Assembly (NCBI RefSeq): GCF_048263965.1
Contig: NZ_JBLXDO010000002.1
Location: 1 to 64,000, forward strand
From: Ferrimonas sp048263965
Lineage (GTDB): Bacteria; Pseudomonadota; Gammaproteobacteria; Enterobacterales; Shewanellaceae
Length of the DNA: 64,000 nt
Direction: 5' to 3'
Below are positions 40,160 through 48,450 of this stretch, in pieces (positions within the stretch are counted from its first letter, which is position 1; every line of letters begins with the position of its first letter). The notes beneath the pieces are model-generated. The model did not search any database and was not told the origin of the DNA. It saw only the letters and a program-made list of their open reading frames with translations. The position numbers and the translations under genes are program-made.

Positions 40160-41645
40160 CCAGTCCCCATCCAAATGCGAATGCACTGCCACCTCCACCA
40201 CCGCCACTGCCAGGCGGGACGGTCACCGGGGGCACCAGCGCCACCGTTGCCTGACTGACCAGTCCTCCGGGAGCGGTCAGCACCAGAGTCAGGTTTCGGG
40301 CAACACCCTGATCGAAGGTCACCAGGTTCACCGTACGGTTTAGCTGACCGTCGGCGAAACTCACCGGCAGACTCAGCGCCGTGTAATCCCTTCCCGCCTG
40401 TGCCGTGCCATCCCGGGTCTCAAGCTGCACCGTCAGCGGACCGCTGCTTCCCCCCTCACGGTTCAGCACTATGGCCAATACCTGCCCCGAAGTCACCTCA
40501 AAACTGGACTGAGCAAACACCGCAGTGCCGGTGGCGCCGACACTGCTGTCGATGATCTGTACCGAATGCTGATCCCGCCCCAGGGCCACTCCTCCCGGCC
40601 ACAGCAATTGGGCCGTCAGGGTGCGATTGCTCTGGACACTGTCCTGAGCCACCTGAAGGCTTACCGACGTGCGCTCTACCCCAGCCTCAAACGTCAGCGG
40701 CAGTAAGCGTTCACTTCCATCCACACTCACCAGCAGGGTGGCGGCAGCCCGCCCCTGGATGTCACTGCGGCTGATCCCCAGCTCAAACGCCTGCCCCTCC
40801 TCCACCGAAGCTGGAGAACTGTCCAGATCCAGGGTGCCCCTGATCGCCACCGGCGCGGCCCGGTTACCGATAAACTCGGCGGATTCATTCAGGGTTCGGC
40901 CATTGTCCGCCTCCTCGGCATCACCGCACCCCAGAGGTGAACTCAGCAGAGGCGATGAGTAGCTCGGCAGGGTGCTGGGGGAGACGAAGGACCACATCAC
41001 GGTACGGCCAAAGCCGCAATCGAAAGCATGGCTGAAGGGGAACAGGGCACTGTCGTTGCCCTCATGCCCGGCACCGAAGTTATGGCCAATCTCATGGGCC
41101 GCGACCGAGTTGCGGATGCTGTCTGACAGCCCGTTGTAGGTCACCACCGAGTGCCGGCCGGGGAGGAAGGCGATGCCGGCGGCATCGTCCATCTCGGGGA
41201 CCAGCAGCATCCCAAGATCGGCGCCGTATTGGAGGTTCAGGGCATCATCAACCACATCCAGTTGACTGAAATCGGTCACCAGAGCCTCCGCGCCCCCCTG
41301 CTCGCTCAGGCTGCGCAGGGGAATGATCCCCTTCAGTTTGACGTCCACCGCCACCTGGGAGTTCTCCATATAGGTGTTGGTGGCGGCGACCATGGCGTTG
41401 ACCATGGATTCCAGCTCGGCATAACGTGGGTAGGGTTGGGCCCAATCGGGCAACCACACCAGGATATCCACTTCCCGGGCACCTGACAGTGCCAGAGGGG
41501 TCACCATTCGGCTGGCTTTGAACTTCTCCAGCTCTGCGGCCATCTGCGGGTTCCACAGACCATCACTGCCCATGGAGACAGGCTCGGCGACCACGGCGGT
41601 CGTCGCCAATATCAGCCCGACCAAGCCAGAAAATCTCGTGATCAT
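40119..41645 (-). CDS. Secreted zinc metalloprotease with Calx-beta region and GlyGly-CTERM
   Basis: 508 residues with a signal peptide (ILATTAVVA-EP). The reprolysin/metzincin zinc site is HEIGHNFGAGHE (near residue 185). A prior segment (VDILVWLPDWAQPYPRYAELESM) resembles the start of M12-type catalytic domains. Two beta-sandwich, Calx-beta-like units follow (SSPASVEEGQAFELGISR and QSSFEVTSGQVLAIVLNREGG). The C-terminus is PPGSGGGGGGS, one membrane helix and RRRRR: a GlyGly-CTERM sorting signal processed by rhombosortase. It is therefore probably a type II secreted, surface-attached protease. Substrate unknown. Confidence 0.88.
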   Translation of the reverse strand: MITRFSGLVGLILATTAVVAEPVSMGSDGLWNPQMAAELEKFKASRMVTPLALSGAREVDILVWLPDWAQPYPRYAELESMVNAMVAATNTYMENSQVAVDVKLKGIIPLRSLSEQGGAEALVTDFSQLDVVDDALNLQYGADLGMLLVPEMDDAAGIAFLPGRHSVVTYNGLSDSIRNSVAAHEIGHNFGAGHEGNDSALFPFSHAFDCGFGRTVMWSFVSPSTLPSYSSPLLSSPLGCGDAEEADNGRTLNESAEFIGNRAAPVAIRGTLDLDSSPASVEEGQAFELGISRSDIQGRAAATLLVSVDGSERLLPLTFEAGVERTSVSLQVAQDSVQSNRTLTAQLLWPGGVALGRDQHSVQIIDSSVGATGTAVFAQSSFEVTSGQVLAIVLNREGGSSGPLTVQLETRDGTAQAGRDYTALSLPVSFADGQLNRTVNLVTFDQGVARNLTLVLTAPGGLVSQATVALVPPVTVPPGSGGGGGGSAFAFGWGLVIALLCLMRRRRR

Positions 41646-41746
41646 GCCCTTCCCCTTTTTACTCCTGTTCCCTTAAGGCTAGTCTATGCCTCTGACCTTA
41701 GAGACATTTTTGTTGCATTGGCCAGCAAGGAACTAAAGGATTGAGC

Positions 41747-41777
41747 ACAAAAGAAAACGCCACCGGACGGTGACGTT
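41747..41777 (-). terminator. Terminator after RND permease 2
   Basis: On the minus strand ACGTCACC-GTCC-GGTGGCGT (one G-U pair) followed by TTTTCTTTTG. A smaller stem GCCACC/GGTGGC at 41820-41835 lies right after the stop. Confidence 0.75.
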
Positions 41778-41840
41778 ATAGGGGGCTTGAACCTGTTTGC
41801 CCTTCAGCTGAAGATGACGGCCACCCAGGGGTGGCTCGGG

Positions 41841-44800
41841 TCACTCGCCGCTGCGTCGCTTAAGCAGGTAGAGGTCCTCCTGGGCCAGCTCCTCATCCAG
41901 TTGCCTGGCGACAAACTCCGGAGAGGTGGTGTAGCGGGCCAGCAGGTTGTAGATCACCGGAATCACCAGCAGGGTGAACAGGGTGGCCACCAGGATACCG
42001 GAGAGCACCACCACACCAATAACAAAGCGGGTCTCAGACCCTGCTCCGGTAGCCAGCACCAGGGGCACCGCCCCGGCGGCGGTGGTGATGCCGGTCATCA
42101 TGATCGGGCGCAGACGCTGTACCGCCGCCTCGATGATCGCCTCCTCAAACTTGATGCCCTGGTCCCGCAGCTGATTGGCAAACTCGACAATCAGGATGCC
42201 GTTCTTCGCCGCCAGCCCCACCAGCATGATTACCCCAATCTCCGAGTAGATATTGAGGCTCTGTCCGGTGAAGTAGAGGCCCAGCAGGGCGCCCAGGGTA
42301 GCCAGAGGTACCGTCAGCATGATCACCAGGGGATGAATGTAGCTCTCGAACTGGGCCGCCAGCACCAGGAACACCACCACCAGGGCCAGGGCAAAGACGA
42401 AGACCACCGCATCGCCGGACTCCTGATAGTCCTGAGAGGCCCCCTTGTAGCTGACCACGGCATCCACCGGCAACAGCTCATCCACCAGACCATCCAGGTA
42501 AGCCAGTGCATCACCCAGGGTGTAGCCATCGGCCACGTTGGCCTCCAGGGTGATGGCGCGCATGCGGTTGTAACGATTCAGCCTGGGGGCATCGGCGTAC
42601 TCCTCCACCGACACCAGATTGGCCAGAGGGATCAGCTCACCGGAAGAGGCGGAGCGCACATAAAGATTGGAGAGATCCGAGGCGGTGTTCTGATTGTCTC
42701 TCTGGCCCTCGATGATGACATCGTATTCCTTGCCCTGCTGCTCGAAGGTGGTCACCAGACGCGACCCCAGCATCGACTCCAGGGTACGGCCGATGGCGCT
42801 GACGGACACCCCGAGGTCTCCGGCCCGATCGCGGTCGATCACTACCCTAAGCTGTGGCTTGGTCTCCTTGTAATCGTGGTCCAGTCCCACCAGCATGGGG
42901 CTGTCTTTGGCGGCCTCCATAATCTGGTCACGCCACTGGGCCAGCTGCTCATAGCTGCCGCCACCAATGACAAACTGCACCGGTTTGCCCACCCCTCGGC
43001 CGAAGGCCTGACGCATGATGGGGAAGGCCCTGACCCCACTGAGATCCGACAGGCGTCCGCGGATGTCGGCCATGATCTCAAAGGCGCTGCGACGCTGCCC
43101 CCAGTCCTCCAGGTTGATGATGGCCATGCCGCCGGAGAAGTCGGCAACCCGGCCCCAACCCCGGGGCGCACGAATCAGCAATCGCTTGATCTCGCCAGAC
43201 TCCACCATGGGCATCAGTCGATGCTCAATCTCATCCATGTAGTCCTTCATGAAGGAGTAGCTGGCCCCCTGAGGGCCATTGATGATGATGAACATGGAGC
43301 CCCGGTCCTCCCTGGGAGCAAACTCCGAGGGCACCTTGGTAAACAGGAAGGCGCTGCCGCCCATGGCAGAGACGATGATAGCCACCACCAGCACAGGGTG
43401 AGCCACCCAGCGCTTGAGAGAGTCCCGGTACTGGGACTTGGCCCACTCCATCGCCTGATCCACCTTACGCACCAGCCAGGGATCTTCCGAGGCGGGTTTG
43501 AGCAGCTTGGAGCACATCATCGGGCTCAGCGACAGGGCTATCAGAGAGGAGAAGGCCACCGCCGCACTCATGGCGATGGAGAACTCCCTGAACAGCTTGC
43601 CCAGATCCCCTTCCAGGAAGCCGATGGGCATAAACACCGAGATCAACACCAGGGTGGTCGCCACCACTGCAAAGGCCACCTGGCGTCCTCCCAGGAAGGC
43701 GGCCTTGAGCGGCGACTCCCCCTCCTCCACCCGGCGGTGGATGTTCTCCAGCATGACGATGGCGTCATCCACCACCATGCCAATGGCCAGGATCAGGGCC
43801 AACAAGGTGAGCAGGTTGATGGTGAATCCCAGGGCATAGAGCACCACGAAGGTGGCCAGCAGGGAAACGGGGACGGTGACCGCCGGGATCAGCATCGCCC
43901 GGACACTGCCCAGGAACAGATAGATCACCACAATCACCAGCAACATGGCGATCCCCAGGGTCTTGTACACCTCGTCGATGGAGGCCTGAACAAACACCGA
44001 GGCATCGTAGGAGCGCTTGATCTCCATCCCTTCCGGCAGGGTGGGGTTGAGTTCGTCCACCAGGGCATTGACCGCCCGCGCCACCTCCAGGGTGTTGGCG
44101 GTGGATTGACGGGTCACGCCCAGACCGATCATCGACTCGGTGTTGCCCCGGAAGGTGATGCGCTCCTCTTCGGACGCCAATTCCACATGGGCCACGTCCG
44201 CCAGACGGATCAGGTAGCCGTCCATGCCACGCCCCACCACCAGCTGGGAGAAGTCCTCCGGGGCCAGGAAGCTGCGTTGCACCCTCACCGAGAAGTGGCG
44301 GTTTTCAGATTCAATGCTGCCGGCGGGCAGCTCCACATTGTCGGCACGCAGGGCGGATTCGATGTCGGTCACCGTCAGGTCCCGGGCCGCCAGGGCCTGG
44401 CGGTCCACCCAGATGCGGATGGCGTACACCTTGCCACCACCGACCCGAATGTTGGCCACGCCATCAATGACACTGAGCCTGTCCACCAGGTAGCGGCGGG
44501 CATAATCGGTCAGCTGCAGGGTATCCATTCTGGAGGACTGCAGGTTGAGCCACATGATCACTTCAGAGCTGCCGGAGGCCTTCTGCACCTCGGGCGGATC
44601 CGCCTCCTCCGGCAGGTTGTTCAACAACCCGGACACCCGGTCACGCACGTCGTTGGCGGCGGCATCGATGTCCCGTTCAATGTTGAACTCCAGGGTCACC
44701 GAGGAGCGGCCATCCCTGGAGGAGGAGGAGATGTTCTTGATCCCTTCGATGCCGGCGATGCGGTCCTCGATGATCTGGGTGATGCGGGTCTCCACCACCG

Positions 44801-44969
44801 CGGCAGAGGCGCCCCGGTAGTTGGTGGAGATCTCCACCACCGGCGGATCGATGTTGGGATACTCCCTCAGCGGCAGCTTGTCGAAGGAGACCAGGCCGAA
44901 GGCGATCAGCAGCAGGCTGATCACCGACGCAAACACCGGTCTCTTGACGGAAAGGTCGGTCAGCAGCAT
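41841..44969 (-). CDS. RND efflux permease, HAE1 family (VexF/MexF-like)
   Basis: 1042 residues. Starts MLLTDLSVKRPVFASV. TM4 GMVVDDAIVMLENIHRR holds the Asp-Asp proton relay; FMPIGFLEG and the C-terminal GITTAAGAVPLVLATGAG are family signatures. It expels substrates across the inner membrane with its adaptor; no outer-membrane factor is encoded beside it, so it must borrow one (perhaps the NodT-type lipoprotein at 38431). ATG overlaps the adaptor stop by one base (TAATG). Confidence 0.94.
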   Translation of the reverse strand: MLLTDLSVKRPVFASVISLLLIAFGLVSFDKLPLREYPNIDPPVVEISTNYRGASAAVVETRITQIIEDRIAGIEGIKNISSSSRDGRSSVTLEFNIERDIDAAANDVRDRVSGLLNNLPEEADPPEVQKASGSSEVIMWLNLQSSRMDTLQLTDYARRYLVDRLSVIDGVANIRVGGGKVYAIRIWVDRQALAARDLTVTDIESALRADNVELPAGSIESENRHFSVRVQRSFLAPEDFSQLVVGRGMDGYLIRLADVAHVELASEEERITFRGNTESMIGLGVTRQSTANTLEVARAVNALVDELNPTLPEGMEIKRSYDASVFVQASIDEVYKTLGIAMLLVIVVIYLFLGSVRAMLIPAVTVPVSLLATFVVLYALGFTINLLTLLALILAIGMVVDDAIVMLENIHRRVEEGESPLKAAFLGGRQVAFAVVATTLVLISVFMPIGFLEGDLGKLFREFSIAMSAAVAFSSLIALSLSPMMCSKLLKPASEDPWLVRKVDQAMEWAKSQYRDSLKRWVAHPVLVVAIIVSAMGGSAFLFTKVPSEFAPREDRGSMFIIINGPQGASYSFMKDYMDEIEHRLMPMVESGEIKRLLIRAPRGWGRVADFSGGMAIINLEDWGQRRSAFEIMADIRGRLSDLSGVRAFPIMRQAFGRGVGKPVQFVIGGGSYEQLAQWRDQIMEAAKDSPMLVGLDHDYKETKPQLRVVIDRDRAGDLGVSVSAIGRTLESMLGSRLVTTFEQQGKEYDVIIEGQRDNQNTASDLSNLYVRSASSGELIPLANLVSVEEYADAPRLNRYNRMRAITLEANVADGYTLGDALAYLDGLVDELLPVDAVVSYKGASQDYQESGDAVVFVFALALVVVFLVLAAQFESYIHPLVIMLTVPLATLGALLGLYFTGQSLNIYSEIGVIMLVGLAAKNGILIVEFANQLRDQGIKFEEAIIEAAVQRLRPIMMTGITTAAGAVPLVLATGAGSETRFVIGVVVLSGILVATLFTLLVIPVIYNLLARYTTSPEFVARQLDEELAQEDLYLLKRRSGE

Positions 44970-46042
44970 TACTCGGCACCCCGCACAGTGAAGGGCTCAC
45001 CGCTACGGGTGTTCACCTCCTGCCCGGGACGCACCTTCATGATGCCTCGGGTCACCACGATCTCGCCGGCATTGACGCCGGAGAGGATCTCCGCCCTGCC
45101 CCGAATGCGCAGGCCCACTTCCACCTCACGCTGCTCAATACGGTTGTCCGGGGTCACCACGAACAGGTAGTGACGCTGCTGCAGGGGGATGATCGACTCT
45201 TCAGGCACCACCAGGGTATCCCGCTGTTCGGTAATCAGCTTGAGGGTCATCAGCATGCCGGGGCGCAGGGCCAGATCCGGATTTTCGATGTTGGCCCGAA
45301 CCACCACGGCCCGGGTCACAGGGTCCACCCGGCTGTCGATGCTGACCACGGTACCGGTGAACACCCGCTCGGGGAAGGCGGCCGCGGTCGCCTCGACGCT
45401 GCGGCCAGGGTTGAGCTGGGACAGGAAACGCTCAGGCACCGGGAAGTCCAGCTTCACCACCTGGATGTCATCCAGGGTGGTCACCTCGGTTCCGGGGGTC
45501 ACCAGGGTACCTGGGCTGACTTCTCGAAACCCGAGGACACCGGAGAAGGGGGCGCGCAAGTAGCGGGCATCCAGCTCCGCCTGGTACTGCGCCAGGGTCG
45601 CCTTGGCCACATCGACCGAGGTGGCCAGCCTGTCCAGCTCCGAGCTGGCGATGGTCTTGGCCTGGACCAGGTCCTTGATGCGATTAAACTCCCTCTGCTG
45701 TTCCTGCAGGTTGGCCCGGGCCGCTCGCAGCTTGGCCTGCTGCTCGCCGTCGCTCAGGGTCAGCAGCAGAGTGCCGGCTTCCACCCGTTGGCCATCATCG
45801 AAGTGGACCGCTTCCACCTTTTCGGTCACTTTCACCGACATCACCACAGACTCACGGGCCTTGACGGTGCCCAGAGCTTCCACCTCACGGCGCATCGATT
45901 CGGCCGCCACCTGGGTCACCACCACTGAGGGGGTGCCCCTGGGTTTGCCTCGGGCTCCATCGCCCTTGCTGGTCTCTTTGTGATAGATCGCGCCCGCCAC
46001 GCCAACAGCGAGGACGATTCCGGCAACTATGGTTTTTTTCAT
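44969..46042 (-). CDS. RND efflux periplasmic adaptor (HlyD-like)
   Basis: 357 residues from ATG 46042 (MKKTIVAGIVLAVGVAG), with an N-terminal membrane anchor and no lipobox. Conserved parts are AESMRREVEALGTVKARESV, the short coiled coil ATLLQEQQREFNRI-like region and APFSGVLGFREVSPGTLVTPG. It connects the permease at 41841 to an outer-membrane channel. Upstream in-frame codons to 46189 have no ribosome site. Confidence 0.9.
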   Translation of the reverse strand: MKKTIVAGIVLAVGVAGAIYHKETSKGDGARGKPRGTPSVVVTQVAAESMRREVEALGTVKARESVVMSVKVTEKVEAVHFDDGQRVEAGTLLLTLSDGEQQAKLRAARANLQEQQREFNRIKDLVQAKTIASSELDRLATSVDVAKATLAQYQAELDARYLRAPFSGVLGFREVSPGTLVTPGTEVTTLDDIQVVKLDFPVPERFLSQLNPGRSVEATAAAFPERVFTGTVVSIDSRVDPVTRAVVVRANIENPDLALRPGMLMTLKLITEQRDTLVVPEESIIPLQQRHYLFVVTPDNRIEQREVEVGLRIRGRAEILSGVNAGEIVVTRGIMKVRPGQEVNTRSGEPFTVRGAE

Positions 46043-46149
46043 TATCTCTTGCCTAGTTGATTGCTGATCCCACCTGCGGGACTTTGCCCTATAGGGTACC
46101 AAGCTGGGGGTGGACCGCCATCCACTGTTGGCTTTAAGTTGTGATTCAA

Positions 46150-46160
46150 TTGGTAACCAA
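46150..46160. promoter_or_regulatory. Small palindrome upstream of second RND operon
   Basis: TTGGTAACCAA is an 11-bp perfect odd palindrome 108 bp before the adaptor start. It could be a repressor half-operator; short enough to be chance. Confidence 0.25.
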
Positions 46161-46221
46161 CTGTGACAATGGCCACACAATGTTGACAAAGAAAAAACGG
46201 AGGAGATAGGGAGTCGGATGT

Positions 46222-46243
46222 GGGCCCGGCGAGTGCCGGGCCC
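46222..46243 (-). terminator. Hairpin after chemoreceptor gene
   Basis: GGGCCCGGC-GAGT-GCCGGGCCC, a 9-bp GC stem after the MCP stop, without a U-run. Possible Rho-assisted or weak terminator. Confidence 0.55.
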
Positions 46244-46265
46244 GAAGAGTCACAGAGCCTTAGGA

Positions 46266-48173
46266 TCAGAGACGGAAGCGACCCACCAGTTGCTCCAGTT
46301 GCTGAGCCTGATCGGACAGGGCCTGACTGGCCCCCGCCATCTCTGCTGCCGCCTGAGTGGCGCGCTCGGTGCCGTCGTTGATGTTGGTCACATGATCGGT
46401 GATCTGAGTAACCACGCTGGATTGCTCCTCGGTGGCGGTCGCCACCTGCAGGTTGAGATCGGCGATGGCCCGAATCTGCTCGGCAATCTGTGCCAGCGAG
46501 TCGCCGGTTCGGCCCGCGGCTTCGGTGCCGGCCCCCGCCTGGGCCCGGCCGCTGTTGACCGCTTCCACCGCCCGGCGTGCTTCGGTCTGCAGTGAGGTGA
46601 TCATCTGCTGAATCTCCTCGGTGGATTCATTGGTGCGCTGTGCCAGGTTGCGTACCTCGTCGGCCACCACCGCAAATCCCCTGCCCTGTTCGCCAGCCCG
46701 TGCCGCCTCGATGGCGGCGTTCAGCGCCAGCAGGTTAGTCTGTTCGGAGACCGAGCGGATCACCTCCAGCACGGCGCCAATCGCCTCACTCTGATTGGCC
46801 AGCTCCTCAATCACCTCACCGGCTCGCTCCATCTCCTCGGCCATGGTGGCGATGGTGCGGCTGGAGTCCTCCACCACGATAATGGCATCACCGGTTTCCC
46901 GGTTGGCGCGTTCGGCAACGTCCGCCGCCTCCGCCGCGTTTCGTGCGATCTCGCCAATGGTCAGCCCCATCTCCTCGATGGCCGAGGCGGTCACCAGGGT
47001 CTCGTCCCGCTGTCGCTCGCTCTCCACACGGCCGGTTTCGGCACTGGCGGAGACCTCGGTCGCCGCCGTGCGCAACAGGCTGGAGGTCTGGGCCACATCG
47101 GCAATGGCATGACGTATCTTGCCAATAAAGCCATTAAAGCCACTGCCCACCCGGGCCAGCTCATCCTGCCCCTGATCACGAAGGCGATGGCTGAGATCGC
47201 TCTCCCCCTGTCCCATCTCCTGGAACACCCCGGCCAGGGCGTTGATGGGCCGCGACAGGGAGTTCGCCAGCAGCACGCCCAGGCCACCGAACACCAACAG
47301 CACACCCAGGGCGCAGAGGATGATGTAGTTACGGGACTCATTCAGGCCGGCATAAAGCTCCGCCTTAGGCACCTCGGCCACCACGTACCAGCCCAGGCTA
47401 TCCACATAGCTGGCCGCAATGATCACCGCGTCATCCTCGACAAAGGCGAAGGACTGTCTCTTCAGCAACTGCGACCAGTTCACATCGCCGTGAAGCGCCG
47501 CCAGGGAGAGGTTCTGTCCCGGCTTCTTCTCAGGGTGAACCATCGCCTGCCCCTGGCCATCCACCAGATAGACGAAACCGGACTGCTCGATGCGGAACTG
47601 ACGAAGATAGTCGAGCATGTCGTCGAAAGAGCGTGAGATGCCGGATGCCCCGCGGCCATCCAGTAGCTGATAGTTCACGAACAGATCGCTGTTGCCTTCG
47701 GGGTAGGTATAGATGCTGACCTGTGAGGCACTGCCGCTGTCGCGAAAGGCAAAAAACCAGCCATCCAGGTTGTCGTTATTGAGACGCCTCAGGAAGCCGT
47801 CCTGATTCCAGTAATCGGCGGTCCGGCGATCGGCAAAGCTGACGTTGCTCAGGTTGTACTGCTGAGCAACGCTGCCGAGGCTGGCCACCAGGCGGCGCTC
47901 CTCTTCGGCGGTAAGGCCGCCATCCAGGGCGTCGAGGACGGACTGATTGGCCGCAATGGTGTAGGAGATGGCACTCATCATACTGATCTCCCGGTCGATG
48001 GCATTACGCACGCGCTGAACCAGGTTGGGCAGCTCAGATTGCTGCATCCGTTCGACCAGCAGTTTACGCGCCTCCCACTGGCTGATAATGCCAATGACCA
48101 GGGTGGATGCCAGTACCGACAACAACACCATCATCATCAGGCGGCTGCGAATGGTCAGCTGGTTCAGTTTCAT
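46266..48173 (-). CDS. Methyl-accepting chemotaxis protein with Cache sensor
   Basis: 635 residues. TM1 is about residues 12-32. A periplasmic Cache-like sensor follows (about 35-280, with GYTIAANQ-type start and DGQGQAMVHPEKKPGQNL). TM2 is NYIILCALGVLLVFGGLGVLL, then HAMP (SRPINALAGVFQEM). The signalling tip is EQTNLLALNAAIEAARAGEQGRGFAVVADEVR (near 480-510). It reports ligand binding to CheA. ATG 48173 with GGAGGAG upstream. Ligand unknown; no C-terminal CheR-docking pentapeptide is evident. Confidence 0.94.
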   Translation of the reverse strand: MKLNQLTIRSRLMMMVLLSVLASTLVIGIISQWEARKLLVERMQQSELPNLVQRVRNAIDREISMMSAISYTIAANQSVLDALDGGLTAEEERRLVASLGSVAQQYNLSNVSFADRRTADYWNQDGFLRRLNNDNLDGWFFAFRDSGSASQVSIYTYPEGNSDLFVNYQLLDGRGASGISRSFDDMLDYLRQFRIEQSGFVYLVDGQGQAMVHPEKKPGQNLSLAALHGDVNWSQLLKRQSFAFVEDDAVIIAASYVDSLGWYVVAEVPKAELYAGLNESRNYIILCALGVLLVFGGLGVLLANSLSRPINALAGVFQEMGQGESDLSHRLRDQGQDELARVGSGFNGFIGKIRHAIADVAQTSSLLRTAATEVSASAETGRVESERQRDETLVTASAIEEMGLTIGEIARNAAEAADVAERANRETGDAIIVVEDSSRTIATMAEEMERAGEVIEELANQSEAIGAVLEVIRSVSEQTNLLALNAAIEAARAGEQGRGFAVVADEVRNLAQRTNESTEEIQQMITSLQTEARRAVEAVNSGRAQAGAGTEAAGRTGDSLAQIAEQIRAIADLNLQVATATEEQSSVVTQITDHVTNINDGTERATQAAAEMAGASQALSDQAQQLEQLVGRFRL

Positions 48174-48411
48174 CGTTCTCCTCCGGGGGCACTTCGACAG
48201 GTGCCAAGCATGTGACGCACGGCGTCATTGGAAACTCATGTTCAGATGAAGGAGATTATGTACTTTTATTACAAATTTGGAAGCAAAAAGAGATTAAATT
48301 TCGACTGGACTGACTTGTTTTCGATCACTTTTCACCAAAAACTCAAACGAATGTAATTTAGCACCACAGCATTATGCCGCTCTGTCCGGATTCTTCCCAG
48401 GGCTTAAGGAC

Positions 48412-48437
48412 AAAAAAAGGCCCCATCTGGGGCCCTT
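48412..48437 (-). terminator. Terminator after TonB-dependent receptor 1
   Basis: GGCCCC-ATCT-GGGGCC with seven Us on the minus strand. Confidence 0.85.
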
Positions 48438-48450
48438 GTCGAATCGCGGA

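Noticed and set aside
41787..45170. 1127-codon open frame on the plus strand
   Set aside because: It is antisense to the RND permease and adaptor, whose motifs and lengths are unambiguous. Its product is His/Gln/Gly-rich, the usual shadow of GC-rich membrane genes.
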